From Cytophagaceae bacterium (GTDB lineage Bacteria > Bacteroidota > Bacteroidia > Cytophagales > Spirosomataceae): DNA of 12,878 nucleotides. Location: the NCBI GenBank assembly GCA_027485075.1, contig JAIXRT010000239.1, positions 1 through 12,878 of the forward strand. Reading direction: 5' to 3'. Position 1 is the first letter of the stretch; every line of letters begins with the position of its first letter. The notes below the pieces were generated by a model. It did no database searches and had not been told where the DNA came from. It saw only the letters and a program-made list of their open reading frames with translations. Positions 1 through 8,085 of the stretch are shown piece by piece. Both the position numbers and the translations under genes were made by a program.

Positions 1-566
1 GACCCATGTTGACTAGCCCAAAATACGTAAACCTTTGGTCCAAATCTGGCGCTATCGTAGGCAAGGAAAACAATAGCCGAATCATCGCCCAAAAAATCGA
101 TGGATACTATTGGATGTATTTCGGAGATACTGATTTATTCATGGCAAAATCAAGTGACCTACGATCTTGGGAGGTTTGTGAGAATGCAGAAAACCAACAA
201 AAAATCTCGGTCCTGCATCCAAGAATGGGGTATTTTGATTCCCGCCTCGTTGAACCGGGACCGTATGCTTTACTCAGGCCGCAAGGAATTCTACTCATCT
301 ATAATGCAAGTAATGCCGCAAATTTTAACGATGCCCAATTCCCCAAATTCACCTATGCCGCCGGGCAAGCACTCTTCGATGCTAAAAAACCGTACCGACT
401 AATTAACCGGACGAATCAGGCATTTATTTGGCCGGACAAAGATTATGAGCGAATCGGTGAGGTTAATGAGGTTTGCTTTGTGGAAGGACTAGTCTATTTT
501 AATGGCAGATGGTTCTTGTACTACGGAACCGCAGATTCAAAAATCGCCGTGGCAGCAACAAACTGA
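1..566 (+). CDS. Glycoside hydrolase family 130 protein (mannoside phosphorylase/hydrolase), 3' part
   Basis: The reading frame is open from the left edge (first whole codon at base 3) and stops with TGA at 564-566. About 187 residues are visible, against roughly 300-390 for the family, so the N-terminal part and its catalytic Asp lie outside the window. The visible part has the GH130 beta-propeller pattern: FDSRLVEPGPYALL, then a strand LLIYNAS, then YAAGQALFDAKKPYRLI (the usual 'aG.alfDl..P.kvi.R' segment), DYERIGEVNEVCFVEG, and the closing blade WFLYYGTADSKIAVA with its conserved Asp. GH130 enzymes phosphorolyse or hydrolyse beta-mannosides, often mannosyl-glucose or mannooligosaccharides. 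The subfamily and substrate cannot be set from this fragment. No signal peptide can be judged because the start is missing. It reads in the same direction as the next two genes, with an 86-bp gap. The family call is firm; the exact reaction is not. Confidence 0.85.
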   Translation, partial: PMLTSPKYVNLWSKSGAIVGKENNSRIIAQKIDGYYWMYFGDTDLFMAKSSDLRSWEVCENAENQQKISVLHPRMGYFDSRLVEPGPYALLRPQGILLIYNASNAANFNDAQFPKFTYAAGQALFDAKKPYRLINRTNQAFIWPDKDYERIGEVNEVCFVEGLVYFNGRWFLYYGTADSKIAVAATN

Positions 567-606
567 TATTTTTTTTAAAACATTTAAAAATCTCACCTTT
601 CCCCCC

Positions 607-614
607 TAGCTTTG
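607..614 (+). promoter_or_regulatory. Possible -7 promoter box TAGCTTTG for the VOC-DUF4954 unit
   Basis: TAGCTTTG matches the Bacteroidota -7 consensus TAnnTTTG and forms the left arm of the hairpin at 607-641. Transcription would start near 620 and give a leader of about 33 bases before the ATG at 653. No TTG -33 element is visible at the usual distance upstream, so this is a weak call. Because the arm is palindromic, the same octamer also reads on the minus strand at 641-634. Confidence 0.25.
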
Positions 615-641
615 CCAAACCTTGGAGGATTGGCAAAGCTA
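607..641. repeat. Palindromic hairpin repeat, copy 1
   Basis: Bases 607-618 (TAGCTTTGCCAA) are the exact reverse complement of 630-641, giving a 12-bp stem. There is then an A-A mismatch (619/629), two more C-G pairs (620-621 with 627-628) and a TTGGA loop (622-626). The core (610-638) matches the reverse complement of the hairpins at 3215-3243 and 3357-3385 at 25 of 29 positions. It ends 11 bases before the ATG of the VOC gene. There is no T tract after it on the plus strand, so it does not look like a normal terminator for the GH130 gene. Confidence 0.8.
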
Positions 642-652
642 AGAGAAAAGAT

Positions 653-1036
653 ATGATTTCAGGAATTCACCACATCGCAATCATCTGCTCAAATTACGCA
701 GTATCTAAACAATTTTACACCGAAAAACTCGGCTTCACCATCGTGCGCGAAGTATACCGCGAAGCACGAGATTCATACAAATTGGACCTGGAAGTCAATG
801 GCTTATATCAAATCGAGTTATTTTCATTCCCCAATCCTCCGGCCAGAACCTCTCGACCAGAAGCTACCGGACTTAGGCACCTTGCCTTTTCAGTTGACGA
901 TTTAGACGCAACCGTTGCTTCATTAAATCGGCAAAATATTACTTCCGAACCCATCAGAATCGATGAATTTACAGGAAAACGCTTTACTTTTATAGCTGAT
1001 CCCGACGATCTCCCTATAGAATTTTACGAGCAATGA
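653..1036 (+). CDS. VOC-fold (glyoxalase I-like) metalloprotein, YaeR/GloA2 type
   Basis: The 127-residue product closely resembles E. coli YaeR along its whole length (YREARDSYKLDLEVNGLYQIELFSFP and LRHLAFSVDD are near-identical stretches from memory, broken here by single changes). It is one VOC unit built from two beta-alpha-beta-beta-beta modules. The expected metal ligands are present: His7 (in HHIAI), Glu55 (in YQIELF), His76 (in LRHLAF) and Glu123 (in IEFYEQ). YaeR-type proteins are assumed to be metal-dependent lyases or isomerases acting on small metabolites; the physiological reaction is not settled, so I give no glyoxalase assignment. I chose the ATG at 653 because the homology starts there. 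An in-frame extension up to 509 would read through the end of the GH130 gene and the hairpin. The start is preceded by A-rich sequence, not a Shine-Dalgarno. The stop overlaps the DUF4954 start as ATGA, which implies coupled translation. Confidence 0.9.
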   Translation: MISGIHHIAIICSNYAVSKQFYTEKLGFTIVREVYREARDSYKLDLEVNGLYQIELFSFPNPPARTSRPEATGLRHLAFSVDDLDATVASLNRQNITSEPIRIDEFTGKRFTFIADPDDLPIEFYEQ

Positions 1037-3189
1037 ATCGAATAGATAAAAAACCACTAGCGCAATTAGGCTTTGATTTCGTAACAGAAAACTTTCTAAA
1101 AGCGAATGAAACAGAATTTAAACATCGAAATACCCACATAAATCAAAGTCTTTACCGCCAACTACAAACACGCGAAATTAGCATTCTAGAGGCCAATTTA
1201 AATGAGGCAGAAAACTGGAAAGATCTTTGGGTAAAAGACGGATTCAACCCCTATTTGGTTAAGAATTGTCGCTTTTTTGGCATTGTGCGCATTGGAATAT
1301 TAGAGTCTTGCTACCTCGAATTCAAGAACCTCCGCATGCCTGTGGGCCTATATAACTCAACAATTATTTCGAGTGATTTTGGTGATAATGTGGCCATCGA
1401 CCGTGTCAACTTACTCTCACATTATCAAATAGGTAACGAGGTCATGATTTTGCAAGTAAATGAACTCGCTACAACCCCCACAGCTAAATTCGGTAATGGT
1501 ATTGTCAAAGATGGGGAAGAAGAGCGTATCCGGATTTGGCTTGAGTTAGGCAACGAAAATGGCGGACGAAAAGTAGTCCCTTTCATTGGAATGCGACCTG
1601 CTGATGCGTTTCTTTGGACGCAAGATCGAGAAGATAAAAAACTTCAAGCAGGATATTTAAATTTGACCAAAGCCGAATTCTCATCTGAAAGAGGATTTTA
1701 TGGACAGATTGGAGATCGCACTGTGATCAAAAACACAGGGATCATTAAAGATGTCAACATGGGTTCGGATGCGTACATTAAGGGCGCGAATAAACTCAAG
1801 AATTTGACCATCATTTCTTATCCAAACGCCTCCACGCAAATCGGCGAAGGTTGTGAAATCGTCAATGGCGTCATCCATGAAGGCTGTCGGATATTTTATG
1901 GCGTCAAAGCGGTTCGATTTATTTTGGAAGCGCATTCCCAACTCAAATATGGGGCACGATTGATCAACTCATTTTTGGGAAGCAACTCGACCATTTCTTG
2001 CTGTGAGGTGCTTAACTCCTTAATTTTTCCAGCACACGAGCAACACCACAACAATTCATTTCTGTGTGCATCCATCATTAAGGGCCAAAGCAACATGGCC
2101 GCCGGTGCAACCTTAGGTTCAAATCACAATTCACGCGGGGCTGATGGTGAATTGCAGACAGGCCGTGGATTTTGGCCAGGCCTTTCTGTAGCCTTAAAAC
2201 ATAATTCCAAATTCGCGTCCTTTAACCTAATTTCAAAAGGAAATTACCCAGCTGAAATCCATAATCCAATCCCCTTTTCATTATTGGGAAATGACGATCA
2301 AACGGGCGGTTTATTGATTATCGCAGGTTATTGGTTTCAATATAACATGTATGCCATTGCACGCAACGCATGGAAATTTGCCGCACGAGATCAGCGGGTA
2401 GAAAAAAATATGTTGCTTGAATTTGATTATTTGGCACCAGATACCGTCAGTGAAATCTTGCAAGCGCGTGAATTATTCTGCCAGTGGGTCGGTGACGCCA
2501 TCGGGAAAGATGCTGCAGCGGGAAAAGCATGGTTGGCAAACCCTGCCAACGCGCATGAGAATCTAGCTGTTTGGGCCACTGGAATTGAAAATACCAAACG
2601 GAAAACGCGTGTAGCAAAAGTCTACCGAGCATACCAAATTTTTGGTGACTTATTGCATTACCATGCAGCTAAAGAATGGGTTGCCACATGTGACCGTAAT
2701 CCAAACCAAAAACCGCTCGATTTACTTCACAAGACCATGGAAAAAGCGACAGCTATTCAAACCTGGGACAACCTAGGGGGGCAGTTGATTCCTTACGGGG
2801 CGGTACTCGAACTCAAAAACAGCATCAAAAACAGTCAAATCACGCGTTGGTCTCAAGTTCATAACTTCTACGAAACTCAGGCCAAGGTATACCCAGATCA
2901 AAAATTTGAAAATGCGTTAAATGGCTTATTGAAAGTTGACCCAGAGGCTATGGCCAACATTCCAGCCTGGTTGAATAAAGCCGTGGAAACCGCACGTTTC
3001 TTAACCGAGGGGATCGAAAAATCGCGTGAAAAAGATTATCAGGATCCATTCCGCCTGGCCATGTTTGGTAATGCCGAAGAACTCGAAGCGGTCGTTGGGG
3101 ATCTGAATGACAATGAGTTCATCCAACAGTCGAAAGTGGCACAGCAGATATTTGAGGAGAAAATAAAAGCGATTCAGATTATACGCTAG
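1033..3189 (+). CDS. DUF4954 family protein, left-handed beta-helix plus helical C-terminus, function unknown
   Basis: The product has 718 residues, a normal length for DUF4954. The N-terminal ~75 residues are charged and probably helical. Residues ~75-370 show irregular short repeats of small and aliphatic residues (for example NMGSDAYIKGANKLKNLTII, IGEGCEIVNGVIHEGCRI, LINSFLGSNSTISCCEVLNS) typical of a left-handed beta-helix as in hexapeptide acyltransferases and nucleotidyltransferases. A conserved-looking patch at ~363-384 (SNHNSRGADGELQTGRGFWPG) follows and could be an active site or binding loop. Residues ~430-718 look alpha-helical. There is no signal peptide or membrane segment, so it is probably cytoplasmic. 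The ATG overlaps the upstream VOC stop by 4 bases. The stop codon TAG lies at the edge of a hairpin repeat. A sugar-nucleotide or acyl-sugar role would fit the fold and the GH130 neighbour, but that is inference only. Confidence 0.85.
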   Translation: MNRIDKKPLAQLGFDFVTENFLKANETEFKHRNTHINQSLYRQLQTREISILEANLNEAENWKDLWVKDGFNPYLVKNCRFFGIVRIGILESCYLEFKNLRMPVGLYNSTIISSDFGDNVAIDRVNLLSHYQIGNEVMILQVNELATTPTAKFGNGIVKDGEEERIRIWLELGNENGGRKVVPFIGMRPADAFLWTQDREDKKLQAGYLNLTKAEFSSERGFYGQIGDRTVIKNTGIIKDVNMGSDAYIKGANKLKNLTIISYPNASTQIGEGCEIVNGVIHEGCRIFYGVKAVRFILEAHSQLKYGARLINSFLGSNSTISCCEVLNSLIFPAHEQHHNNSFLCASIIKGQSNMAAGATLGSNHNSRGADGELQTGRGFWPGLSVALKHNSKFASFNLISKGNYPAEIHNPIPFSLLGNDDQTGGLLIIAGYWFQYNMYAIARNAWKFAARDQRVEKNMLLEFDYLAPDTVSEILQARELFCQWVGDAIGKDAAAGKAWLANPANAHENLAVWATGIENTKRKTRVAKVYRAYQIFGDLLHYHAAKEWVATCDRNPNQKPLDLLHKTMEKATAIQTWDNLGGQLIPYGAVLELKNSIKNSQITRWSQVHNFYETQAKVYPDQKFENALNGLLKVDPEAMANIPAWLNKAVETARFLTEGIEKSREKDYQDPFRLAMFGNAEELEAVVGDLNDNEFIQQSKVAQQIFEEKIKAIQIIR

Positions 3190-3243
3190 GAATCGGCGTA
3201 AAAAACGCCTTAAACTTTGGCAATCCTTTAAGGTTTGCCAAAG
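3188..3243. repeat. 55/56-bp two-hairpin repeat, copy A
   Basis: The unit starts AGGAATCGGCGT and contains two hairpins. The first is GGCGT (3195-3199) with ACGCC (3205-3209) around an A5 loop. The second is CTTTGGCAA (3215-3223) with TTGCCAAAG (3235-3243), a T-T mismatch, then a CC/GG extension. It is nearly identical to 3331-3385. Its first two bases are the last two of the DUF4954 stop codon. The second hairpin belongs to the same family as 607-641 but in the opposite orientation. Confidence 0.85.
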
Positions 3244-3287
3244 AAAAAAGCCCACAGTTTCGTGCCAAGAAAAATTAAAAACACTAC

Positions 3288-3411
3288 TGTAGAGACGCGA
3301 TATCTCGCGTCTTAAAAAATAATAGCCGTAAGGAATCGGCGTGAAAACGCCTCAAACTTTGGCAATCCTTTAAGGTTTGCCAAAGAAAAAAACAAGCATC
3401 GCGTCTCTACA
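3288..3411. repeat. Inverted-repeat element with TGTAGAGACGCGAT ends, containing repeat copy B
   Basis: TGTAGAGACGCGAT at 3288-3301 is repeated exactly as its reverse complement at 3398-3411, 96 bp apart. The left end also forms its own hairpin, AGACGCGA (3293-3300) with TCGCGTCT (3305-3312). The same ends, with a much shorter interior, occur at 11824-11882. The extra interior here holds the second 55-bp hairpin repeat. There is no coding capacity inside. Confidence 0.8.
3331..3385. repeat. 55/56-bp two-hairpin repeat, copy B
   Basis: This matches 3188-3243 apart from a shorter first loop (GAAA here, AAAAA in copy A) and one T-to-C change before the second hairpin. The hairpins are GGCGT (3338-3342) with ACGCC (3347-3351), and CTTTGGCAA (3357-3365) with TTGCCAAAG (3377-3385). 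A further 4-bp pairing, GCCG (3325-3328) with CGGC (3337-3340), would compete with the first hairpin. Like copy A it is followed by an A-rich run. Confidence 0.85.
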
Positions 3412-3445
3412 AAGAAAAAAAGCCCCCAGCATCGCCTGGGGCCCT
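3412..3445 (-). terminator. Intrinsic terminator of the M28 peptidase gene
   Basis: On the minus strand, CCCCAG (3441-3436) pairs with CTGGGG (3429-3424) around a 6-base loop. GC and then a run of T residues (3421-3415) follow. It lies about 37 bases beyond the peptidase stop codon and suits that gene only. There is no T tract on the plus strand, so it does not clearly stop transcription from DUF4954. Confidence 0.75.
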
Positions 3446-3450
3446 CTAAA

Positions 3451-3478
3451 GTCTAACGTCCGACGTCTAGCGTCTAAA
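3451..3478. repeat. Four tandem heptamers, GTCYRRC type
   Basis: The bases divide exactly into four 7-mers: GTCTAAC, GTCCGAC, GTCTAGC and GTCTAAA. The array sits in the 3' untranslated part of the leftward peptidase gene, three bases from its stop codon and between it and the terminator. The 7-base period and purine/pyrimidine-only variation show a real tandem repeat. No function is known to me. Confidence 0.7.
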
Positions 3479-3481
3479 TGA

Positions 3482-5080
3482 TTATGGCTTATTCGAATCC
3501 ACCTTCAAACGCTCCTCGCGATTTGAAATCTCCCACGCCATATAAAACACCAAACGACCCACTTTTTGTACCTGATCAAATTCGATTTTCTCCACATCAT
3601 CACCCGGCTGGTGATAATCATCATGAACCCCATTAAAGAAAAACGCCACAGGAATACCATGCTTTGCAAAGTTATAGTGGTCTGAACGGTAGTAGAAACG
3701 GTTCGGATCATTTGGATCGTTAAAACGGAAATCCAATTCCAGGCCAACATGCTTCTTATTCTGATCCACCAAAATCTCTCGCAACGACGAAGACAATTTA
3801 TCAGATCCAATCTCATAAATATAATCCGGCTTACCCATATGCTCATCGTCAATCCGACCGGTCATGTCGGTGTTTAGGTCAACCACCGTATTTGCCAAAG
3901 GAAACAACGGATGCTTGGAATAATACTCGGAACCCAACAAACCTTTCTCCTCACCCGTTACCGTCATAAACAAAATACTCCGGCGCGGTTTTTTACCTTC
4001 TGCAGCCGCCTTTCCAAACGCCTCCGCCAATTCCATAATCGTCACCGTTCCTGAACCGTCATCATTCGCACCATTATTGATTTGGCCATCAGCTGAAATA
4101 CCAATGTGATCATAATGTGCCGTTAAAATCACCAACTCCTCCTTCTTGTCCGTTCCCTCTAAATAACCAACCACATTATAGGTATCCACTGGTTTTTCCG
4201 TACGCTCAATGGTTAAATTGATAGGTGCCGACTTGTACGAAGACGCAATCGATTTTTTAGCAGCAGCAACTGATGCTTTATAAGCCAATAATTGCTCTTC
4301 GCTCGTACCCAAGATTTCCGCAGCCATAGCAGATGAAATTAATAAAACAGGTGCCTCGTTTGGCGAAGCAGCCTCATCCGCAAAAACCATACGCTCATTA
4401 CCAAAACGCTTCATCATCACCTGACGCTGACGTAATTGATTACCAAAATCTTTCTCCGATTTATCCGAAATCAAAATTAAACCCGTCGCACCCACTGCCT
4501 GTGCACGCTTCAATTTCTCTTTCCATCCATCCCCTTTTCCAAACACAGACGGATCTTTAGTTCCCGATAAAACATAATTACCTGCCGCATCTTTCGCCTC
4601 ACCTTCAAATGCCAGAACATATTTTCCTTTAGCATTTAATTTAGTAAAATCCGTAAAGTCAGCTTGCTGTATTCCAAACCCAGCAAAGACAACCGGCACT
4701 TTCGTATTCGCAGCCACAGGTACCAAAGCACTTGCCATGAACTGGCCCATATAATCGTATGACTTACCCTTAATGGCTAACGCAACCTTCGTCCACGAAC
4801 GATTCACCAAATCTACTTTTTGAAAGTAAGAACCATTTACAGGAGCTAATCCCGATTTCTTAAAATGATCCGCAATGTAATTCGCAGCCACCTTTTGTTC
4901 AGGTGATCCCGTATTCCGCCCTTTCAGACTATCGGATGCAATAAATGTCAGGTGCTTTTTTAGATCTTCTGCCTTAATTGTTAGGGCATAAGGCACCGGA
5001 TTTGATTGAGCAAATGCACCCAAAGAAATTAAATTAGCAGTCAGAATGAAGGCTAATACATAGTTTGATATTTTTTTCAT
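3482..5080 (-). CDS. Exported M28 family zinc aminopeptidase
   Basis: The product has 532 residues from the ATG at 5080. It begins MKKISNYVLAFILTANLISLGAFAQ, broken here only by the predicted cleavage after AFAQ near residue 25: a clear Sec signal peptide with no lipobox Cys, so it is periplasmic or secreted. A possible TTG start at 5092 only adds four residues before the signal peptide and is less likely. Residues ~130-285 resemble a PA-like insert (VPVVFAGFGI, GKYVLAFEG, GATGLILISD). The catalytic M28 domain follows with every expected residue: His322 (TAHYDH), bridging Asp340 (GANDDGSG), catalytic Glu377 and zinc ligand Glu378 (TGEEKG), Asp405 (NTDMTG) and His490 (DDYHQPGD). Such enzymes remove N-terminal residues from peptides using two zinc ions; the specificity cannot be read here. 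The gene is convergent with DUF4954 and divergent from gcvP, and is probably monocistronic. Confidence 0.92.
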   Translation of the reverse strand: MKKISNYVLAFILTANLISLGAFAQSNPVPYALTIKAEDLKKHLTFIASDSLKGRNTGSPEQKVAANYIADHFKKSGLAPVNGSYFQKVDLVNRSWTKVALAIKGKSYDYMGQFMASALVPVAANTKVPVVFAGFGIQQADFTDFTKLNAKGKYVLAFEGEAKDAAGNYVLSGTKDPSVFGKGDGWKEKLKRAQAVGATGLILISDKSEKDFGNQLRQRQVMMKRFGNERMVFADEAASPNEAPVLLISSAMAAEILGTSEEQLLAYKASVAAAKKSIASSYKSAPINLTIERTEKPVDTYNVVGYLEGTDKKEELVILTAHYDHIGISADGQINNGANDDGSGTVTIMELAEAFGKAAAEGKKPRRSILFMTVTGEEKGLLGSEYYSKHPLFPLANTVVDLNTDMTGRIDDEHMGKPDYIYEIGSDKLSSSLREILVDQNKKHVGLELDFRFNDPNDPNRFYYRSDHYNFAKHGIPVAFFFNGVHDDYHQPGDDVEKIEFDQVQKVGRLVFYMAWEISNREERLKVDSNKP

Positions 5081-5143
5081 GAAGCAAAACAAATTTTAGG
5101 AAAGCGAAGTTACGGAATCAAAAATAAATCGCTAAAAAAACAT

Positions 5144-5151
5144 TACTTTTG
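5144..5151 (+). promoter_or_regulatory. Probable -7 promoter box TACTTTTG of gcvP
   Basis: TACTTTTG fits the Bacteroidota -7 consensus TAnnTTTG. It lies 33 bases before the gcvP ATG at 5185, giving a leader of roughly 25-30 bases. No good TTG -33 element is seen upstream. The 104-bp gap is shared with the divergent peptidase gene, for which I could not find a convincing promoter. The leader is too short for a glycine riboswitch. Confidence 0.4.
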
Positions 5152-5184
5152 TGGCGATTTTCAATCCAAATTCAGACGAATTTT

Positions 5185-8070
5185 ATGACCCCAAATTTCA
5201 AGTATCGGGAAGATTTTTCATTGCGTCACAACAATGTGGAACCTGCCGACGTAGCCGCCATGTTGAAGGAAATAGGCGTAGCTGATTTAAATACACTCAT
5301 CAATCAAACTGTACCCGAAAAAATTCGTTTGGCACAAGGCCTTCGCCTACCTGCTCCGAAAACAGAATTTGAATTCCTTCGCGATTTCAAGCAAGTTATG
5401 GGTCAAAACAAAATTTTTAAAAGCCATATAGGTTTAGGGTATTACGACACATTTACACCTACGGTCATTTTGCGCAATATTTTAGAAAATCCATCTTGGT
5501 ACACGGCCTACACGCCATACCAGGCTGAAATTGCACAAGGTCGTTTGGAAATGTTGTTGAACTACCAAACCATGATCATCGATCTAACGGGCATGGAATT
5601 AGCGAACGCGTCCCTACTAGATGAGGGAACAGCTGCCGCAGAAGCCATGACCATGTTATATGGACAGCGTCCGACCGAACGTGAAAATGCAGAAACCCTT
5701 TTCGTTTCATCACTTTGCCTGCCACAAACCATCGATTTATTGATGACACGCGCAGAGCCAATTGGTATTGAAATCGAAGTAGGTGACCATACCAAAATTG
5801 ACCTAACCGATCCGAAATATTACGGTATCGTTCTACAATACCCAGCCGCAAACGGTGAAGTATTTGATTACAAAGATTTTGTCAGCGTAGCCAAAGAACA
5901 ACATATTCAAATTGTAGTTGCTGCCGACTTACTCGCTTTGACATTATTAACGCCTCCAGGTGAATGGGGAGCGGATGTTGTCGTAGGAAGTTCACAGCGT
6001 TTTGGTGTACCGATGGGATTCGGTGGCCCACATGCTGCCTTCTTTGCAACGAAAGAAAAATACAAGCGTAGCATTCCAGGACGTATCATCGGGGTTTCCG
6101 TAGACACCGAAGGAAATCGTGCACTTCGTATGGCTTTGCAAACACGCGAGCAACATATTAGAAGAGAAAAAGCAACGTCCAATATCTGTACCGCACAAGT
6201 ATTGTTGTCCATTATGGCAGCCGCTTATTCGATTTACCACGGACCAGATGGATTGAAGAAAATCGCTTCTCGTGTTTATGGTCTAACAGAATTGCTTGCC
6301 GCTGGTTTGAAAAAACTAGGATACACCTTAGAAAACACGCAGCACTTTGACACGCTAACTGTTTTTACAGGCGAGCAAACAGAAGAAATTCGCGAATACG
6401 CGGAAGAATCTGAGCGCAATTTTAGATACTACAAAAACGATGCGGGAAAGTTGAGCATCGCACTGGATGAAACTACATCTGAAGATGATGTGATTGAGAT
6501 TTTGGCATTTTTCCAACGGGCACAAGGCCAACGAATCCTCGGAGATGAGTTGACCGTAGCTTGGAACATCCCAGCATCCCTAACGCGTGCATCGGACTTC
6601 ATGACCCATGAAGTCTTCAATCGTTATCATTCGGAACACGGCATGTTGCGTTATTTAAAATCGCTTGAATCCAAAGATTTATCGATGGTTCATTCCATGA
6701 TATCATTGGGATCATGTACGATGAAATTAAATGCAACGACCGAAATGATTCCGGTAACCTGGCCAGAATTGGGCAAAATGCACCCATTTGCGCCGGCATT
6801 CCAGACGCGTGGTTACCAGCAAATGATTACGGAATTAAGTAAGTGGTTATGTGAAATCACTGGATTTGCAGCGATGTCTATGCAACCTAATTCAGGTGCA
6901 CAGGGCGAATATGCAGGTTTGATGGTGATTCGTGCGTACCATGCTTCGCGTGGAGATTCGCACCGTAACATTGCCCTTATTCCTTCTTCTGCACACGGAA
7001 CAAATCCTGCTTCGGCTGTAATGGCTGGTATGAAAGTGATCGTGACTCCGTGCGATGCCAATGGAAATATTGACGTAGCTGAATTGCGCGCCAAAGCCGA
7101 GGAGCATAAAGATAATTTGGCATGCTTGATGATTACCTATCCAAGTACGCACGGCGTATTCGAAGAAAGTGTCATTGATATTTGCCAAATGATTCACGAG
7201 TTCGGTGGACAAGTATATATGGATGGAGCAAACATGAACGCGCAGGTGGGATTAACATCACCGGCACGCATTGGCGCTGACGTATGTCACTTGAACCTGC
7301 ATAAAACCTTCTGTATTCCACACGGAGGTGGTGGTCCAGGCATGGGACCTATCGGCGTTGCACCACAATTGGTTCCATTCTTACCAGGTCACGTGATTAC
7401 AGATTCAGTAGATGCACCTGCACATGGCGCGGTTTCTGCAGCACCGGTTGGCTCAGCCTCTATCTTAGCCATCTCATACGCGTACATCGCGATGATGGGC
7501 GGCGAAGGATTAACAACTGCCACAATGACGGCTATTTTAAATGCTAATTACATCAAAGCGCGTTTGGAAAAAGAATTCCCAATCTTGTACACAGGTTCGC
7601 AAGGACATTGTGCCCACGAAATGATTGTGGATTGTCGGCCTTTCAAAATCTCCGCTGCCGTTGAAGCAGAGGACATCGCGAAACGCTTAATGGATTACGG
7701 TTTCCATGCACCTACCCTATCCTTCCCGGTAGCTGGTACGTTGATGATTGAGCCAACGGAATCAGAAAGCAAGGAAGAATTAGATCGCTTTTGCGACGCA
7801 TTATTAAGTATCCGTGCTGAAATTCGTGCGATCGAAGAAGGTCGGGTCGAGAAGACAAACAACTTACTCAAAAACGCGCCGCATACACAAACACGTGTTT
7901 TGGCTGCTGAATGGGATAAGGTGTACACACGCGAAGAGGCTGTATTCCCACTTCCGTATGTGAGAGCGAATAAATTTTGGCCAACGGTTTCACGGATTGA
8001 CTCAGCATATGGCGACCGAAACTTAGTTTGCGCATGTGAACCGGTTTCGAGTTACGCAGAATCAAATTAA
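5185..8070 (+). CDS. gcvP: Glycine dehydrogenase (decarboxylating), glycine cleavage system P-protein
   Basis: The 961-residue product is the single-chain P-protein (E. coli GcvP has 957). It decarboxylates glycine with PLP and passes the aminomethyl group to lipoylated H-protein. The N-terminal half carries the family segments [17 protein letters not shown] (~80-95) and [19 protein letters not shown]. The C-terminal half has [11 protein letters not shown] (from 507), [13 protein letters not shown], and the PLP lysine Lys707 in [17 protein letters not shown]. It ends with the typical [13 protein letters not shown] chose the ATG at 5185 because [17 protein letters not shown] begins the homology; a TTG at 5149 lies inside the promoter box. 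No gcvT, gcvH or lpd lies next to it, so the other subunits must be encoded elsewhere. It has its own promoter and terminator and is probably transcribed alone. Confidence 0.97.
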   Translation: MTPNFKYREDFSLRHNNVEPADVAAMLKEIGVADLNTLINQTVPEKIRLAQGLRLPAPKTEFEFLRDFKQVMGQNKIFKSHIGLGYYDTFTPTVILRNILENPSWYTAYTPYQAEIAQGRLEMLLNYQTMIIDLTGMELANASLLDEGTAAAEAMTMLYGQRPTERENAETLFVSSLCLPQTIDLLMTRAEPIGIEIEVGDHTKIDLTDPKYYGIVLQYPAANGEVFDYKDFVSVAKEQHIQIVVAADLLALTLLTPPGEWGADVVVGSSQRFGVPMGFGGPHAAFFATKEKYKRSIPGRIIGVSVDTEGNRALRMALQTREQHIRREKATSNICTAQVLLSIMAAAYSIYHGPDGLKKIASRVYGLTELLAAGLKKLGYTLENTQHFDTLTVFTGEQTEEIREYAEESERNFRYYKNDAGKLSIALDETTSEDDVIEILAFFQRAQGQRILGDELTVAWNIPASLTRASDFMTHEVFNRYHSEHGMLRYLKSLESKDLSMVHSMISLGSCTMKLNATTEMIPVTWPELGKMHPFAPAFQTRGYQQMITELSKWLCEITGFAAMSMQPNSGAQGEYAGLMVIRAYHASRGDSHRNIALIPSSAHGTNPASAVMAGMKVIVTPCDANGNIDVAELRAKAEEHKDNLACLMITYPSTHGVFEESVIDICQMIHEFGGQVYMDGANMNAQVGLTSPARIGADVCHLNLHKTFCIPHGGGGPGMGPIGVAPQLVPFLPGHVITDSVDAPAHGAVSAAPVGSASILAISYAYIAMMGGEGLTTATMTAILNANYIKARLEKEFPILYTGSQGHCAHEMIVDCRPFKISAAVEAEDIAKRLMDYGFHAPTLSFPVAGTLMIEPTESESKEELDRFCDALLSIRAEIRAIEEGRVEKTNNLLKNAPHTQTRVLAAEWDKVYTREEAVFPLPYVRANKFWPTVSRIDSAYGDRNLVCACEPVSSYAESN

Positions 8071-8085
8071 GTTAGTGTAAAATTT

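Noticed and set aside
509..652. In-frame upstream extension of the VOC gene (48 extra residues)
   Set aside because: It starts inside the GH130 gene, runs through a T-rich gap and a hairpin, and has no counterpart in YaeR proteins.
3188..3411. CRISPR array
   Set aside because: There are only two copies of a 55-bp unit, each with internal hairpins, the intervening DNA holds another repeat type, and there are no cas genes.
3190..3481. Insertion sequence in the repeat-rich gap
   Set aside because: There is no transposase coding capacity; at most these are non-autonomous repeats.
4333..4560. 75-residue plus-strand frame opposite the M28 peptidase gene
   Set aside because: Low-complexity composition and lies wholly within a conserved gene on the other strand.
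5149..5184. TTG start of gcvP adding 12 residues
   Set aside because: The TTG lies within the likely promoter box TACTTTTG, and the family homology begins at the ATG at 5185.
5081..5184. Glycine riboswitch upstream of gcvP
   Set aside because: The gap is 104 bp with a leader of only about 30 bases, and no aptamer-like paired structure is visible.
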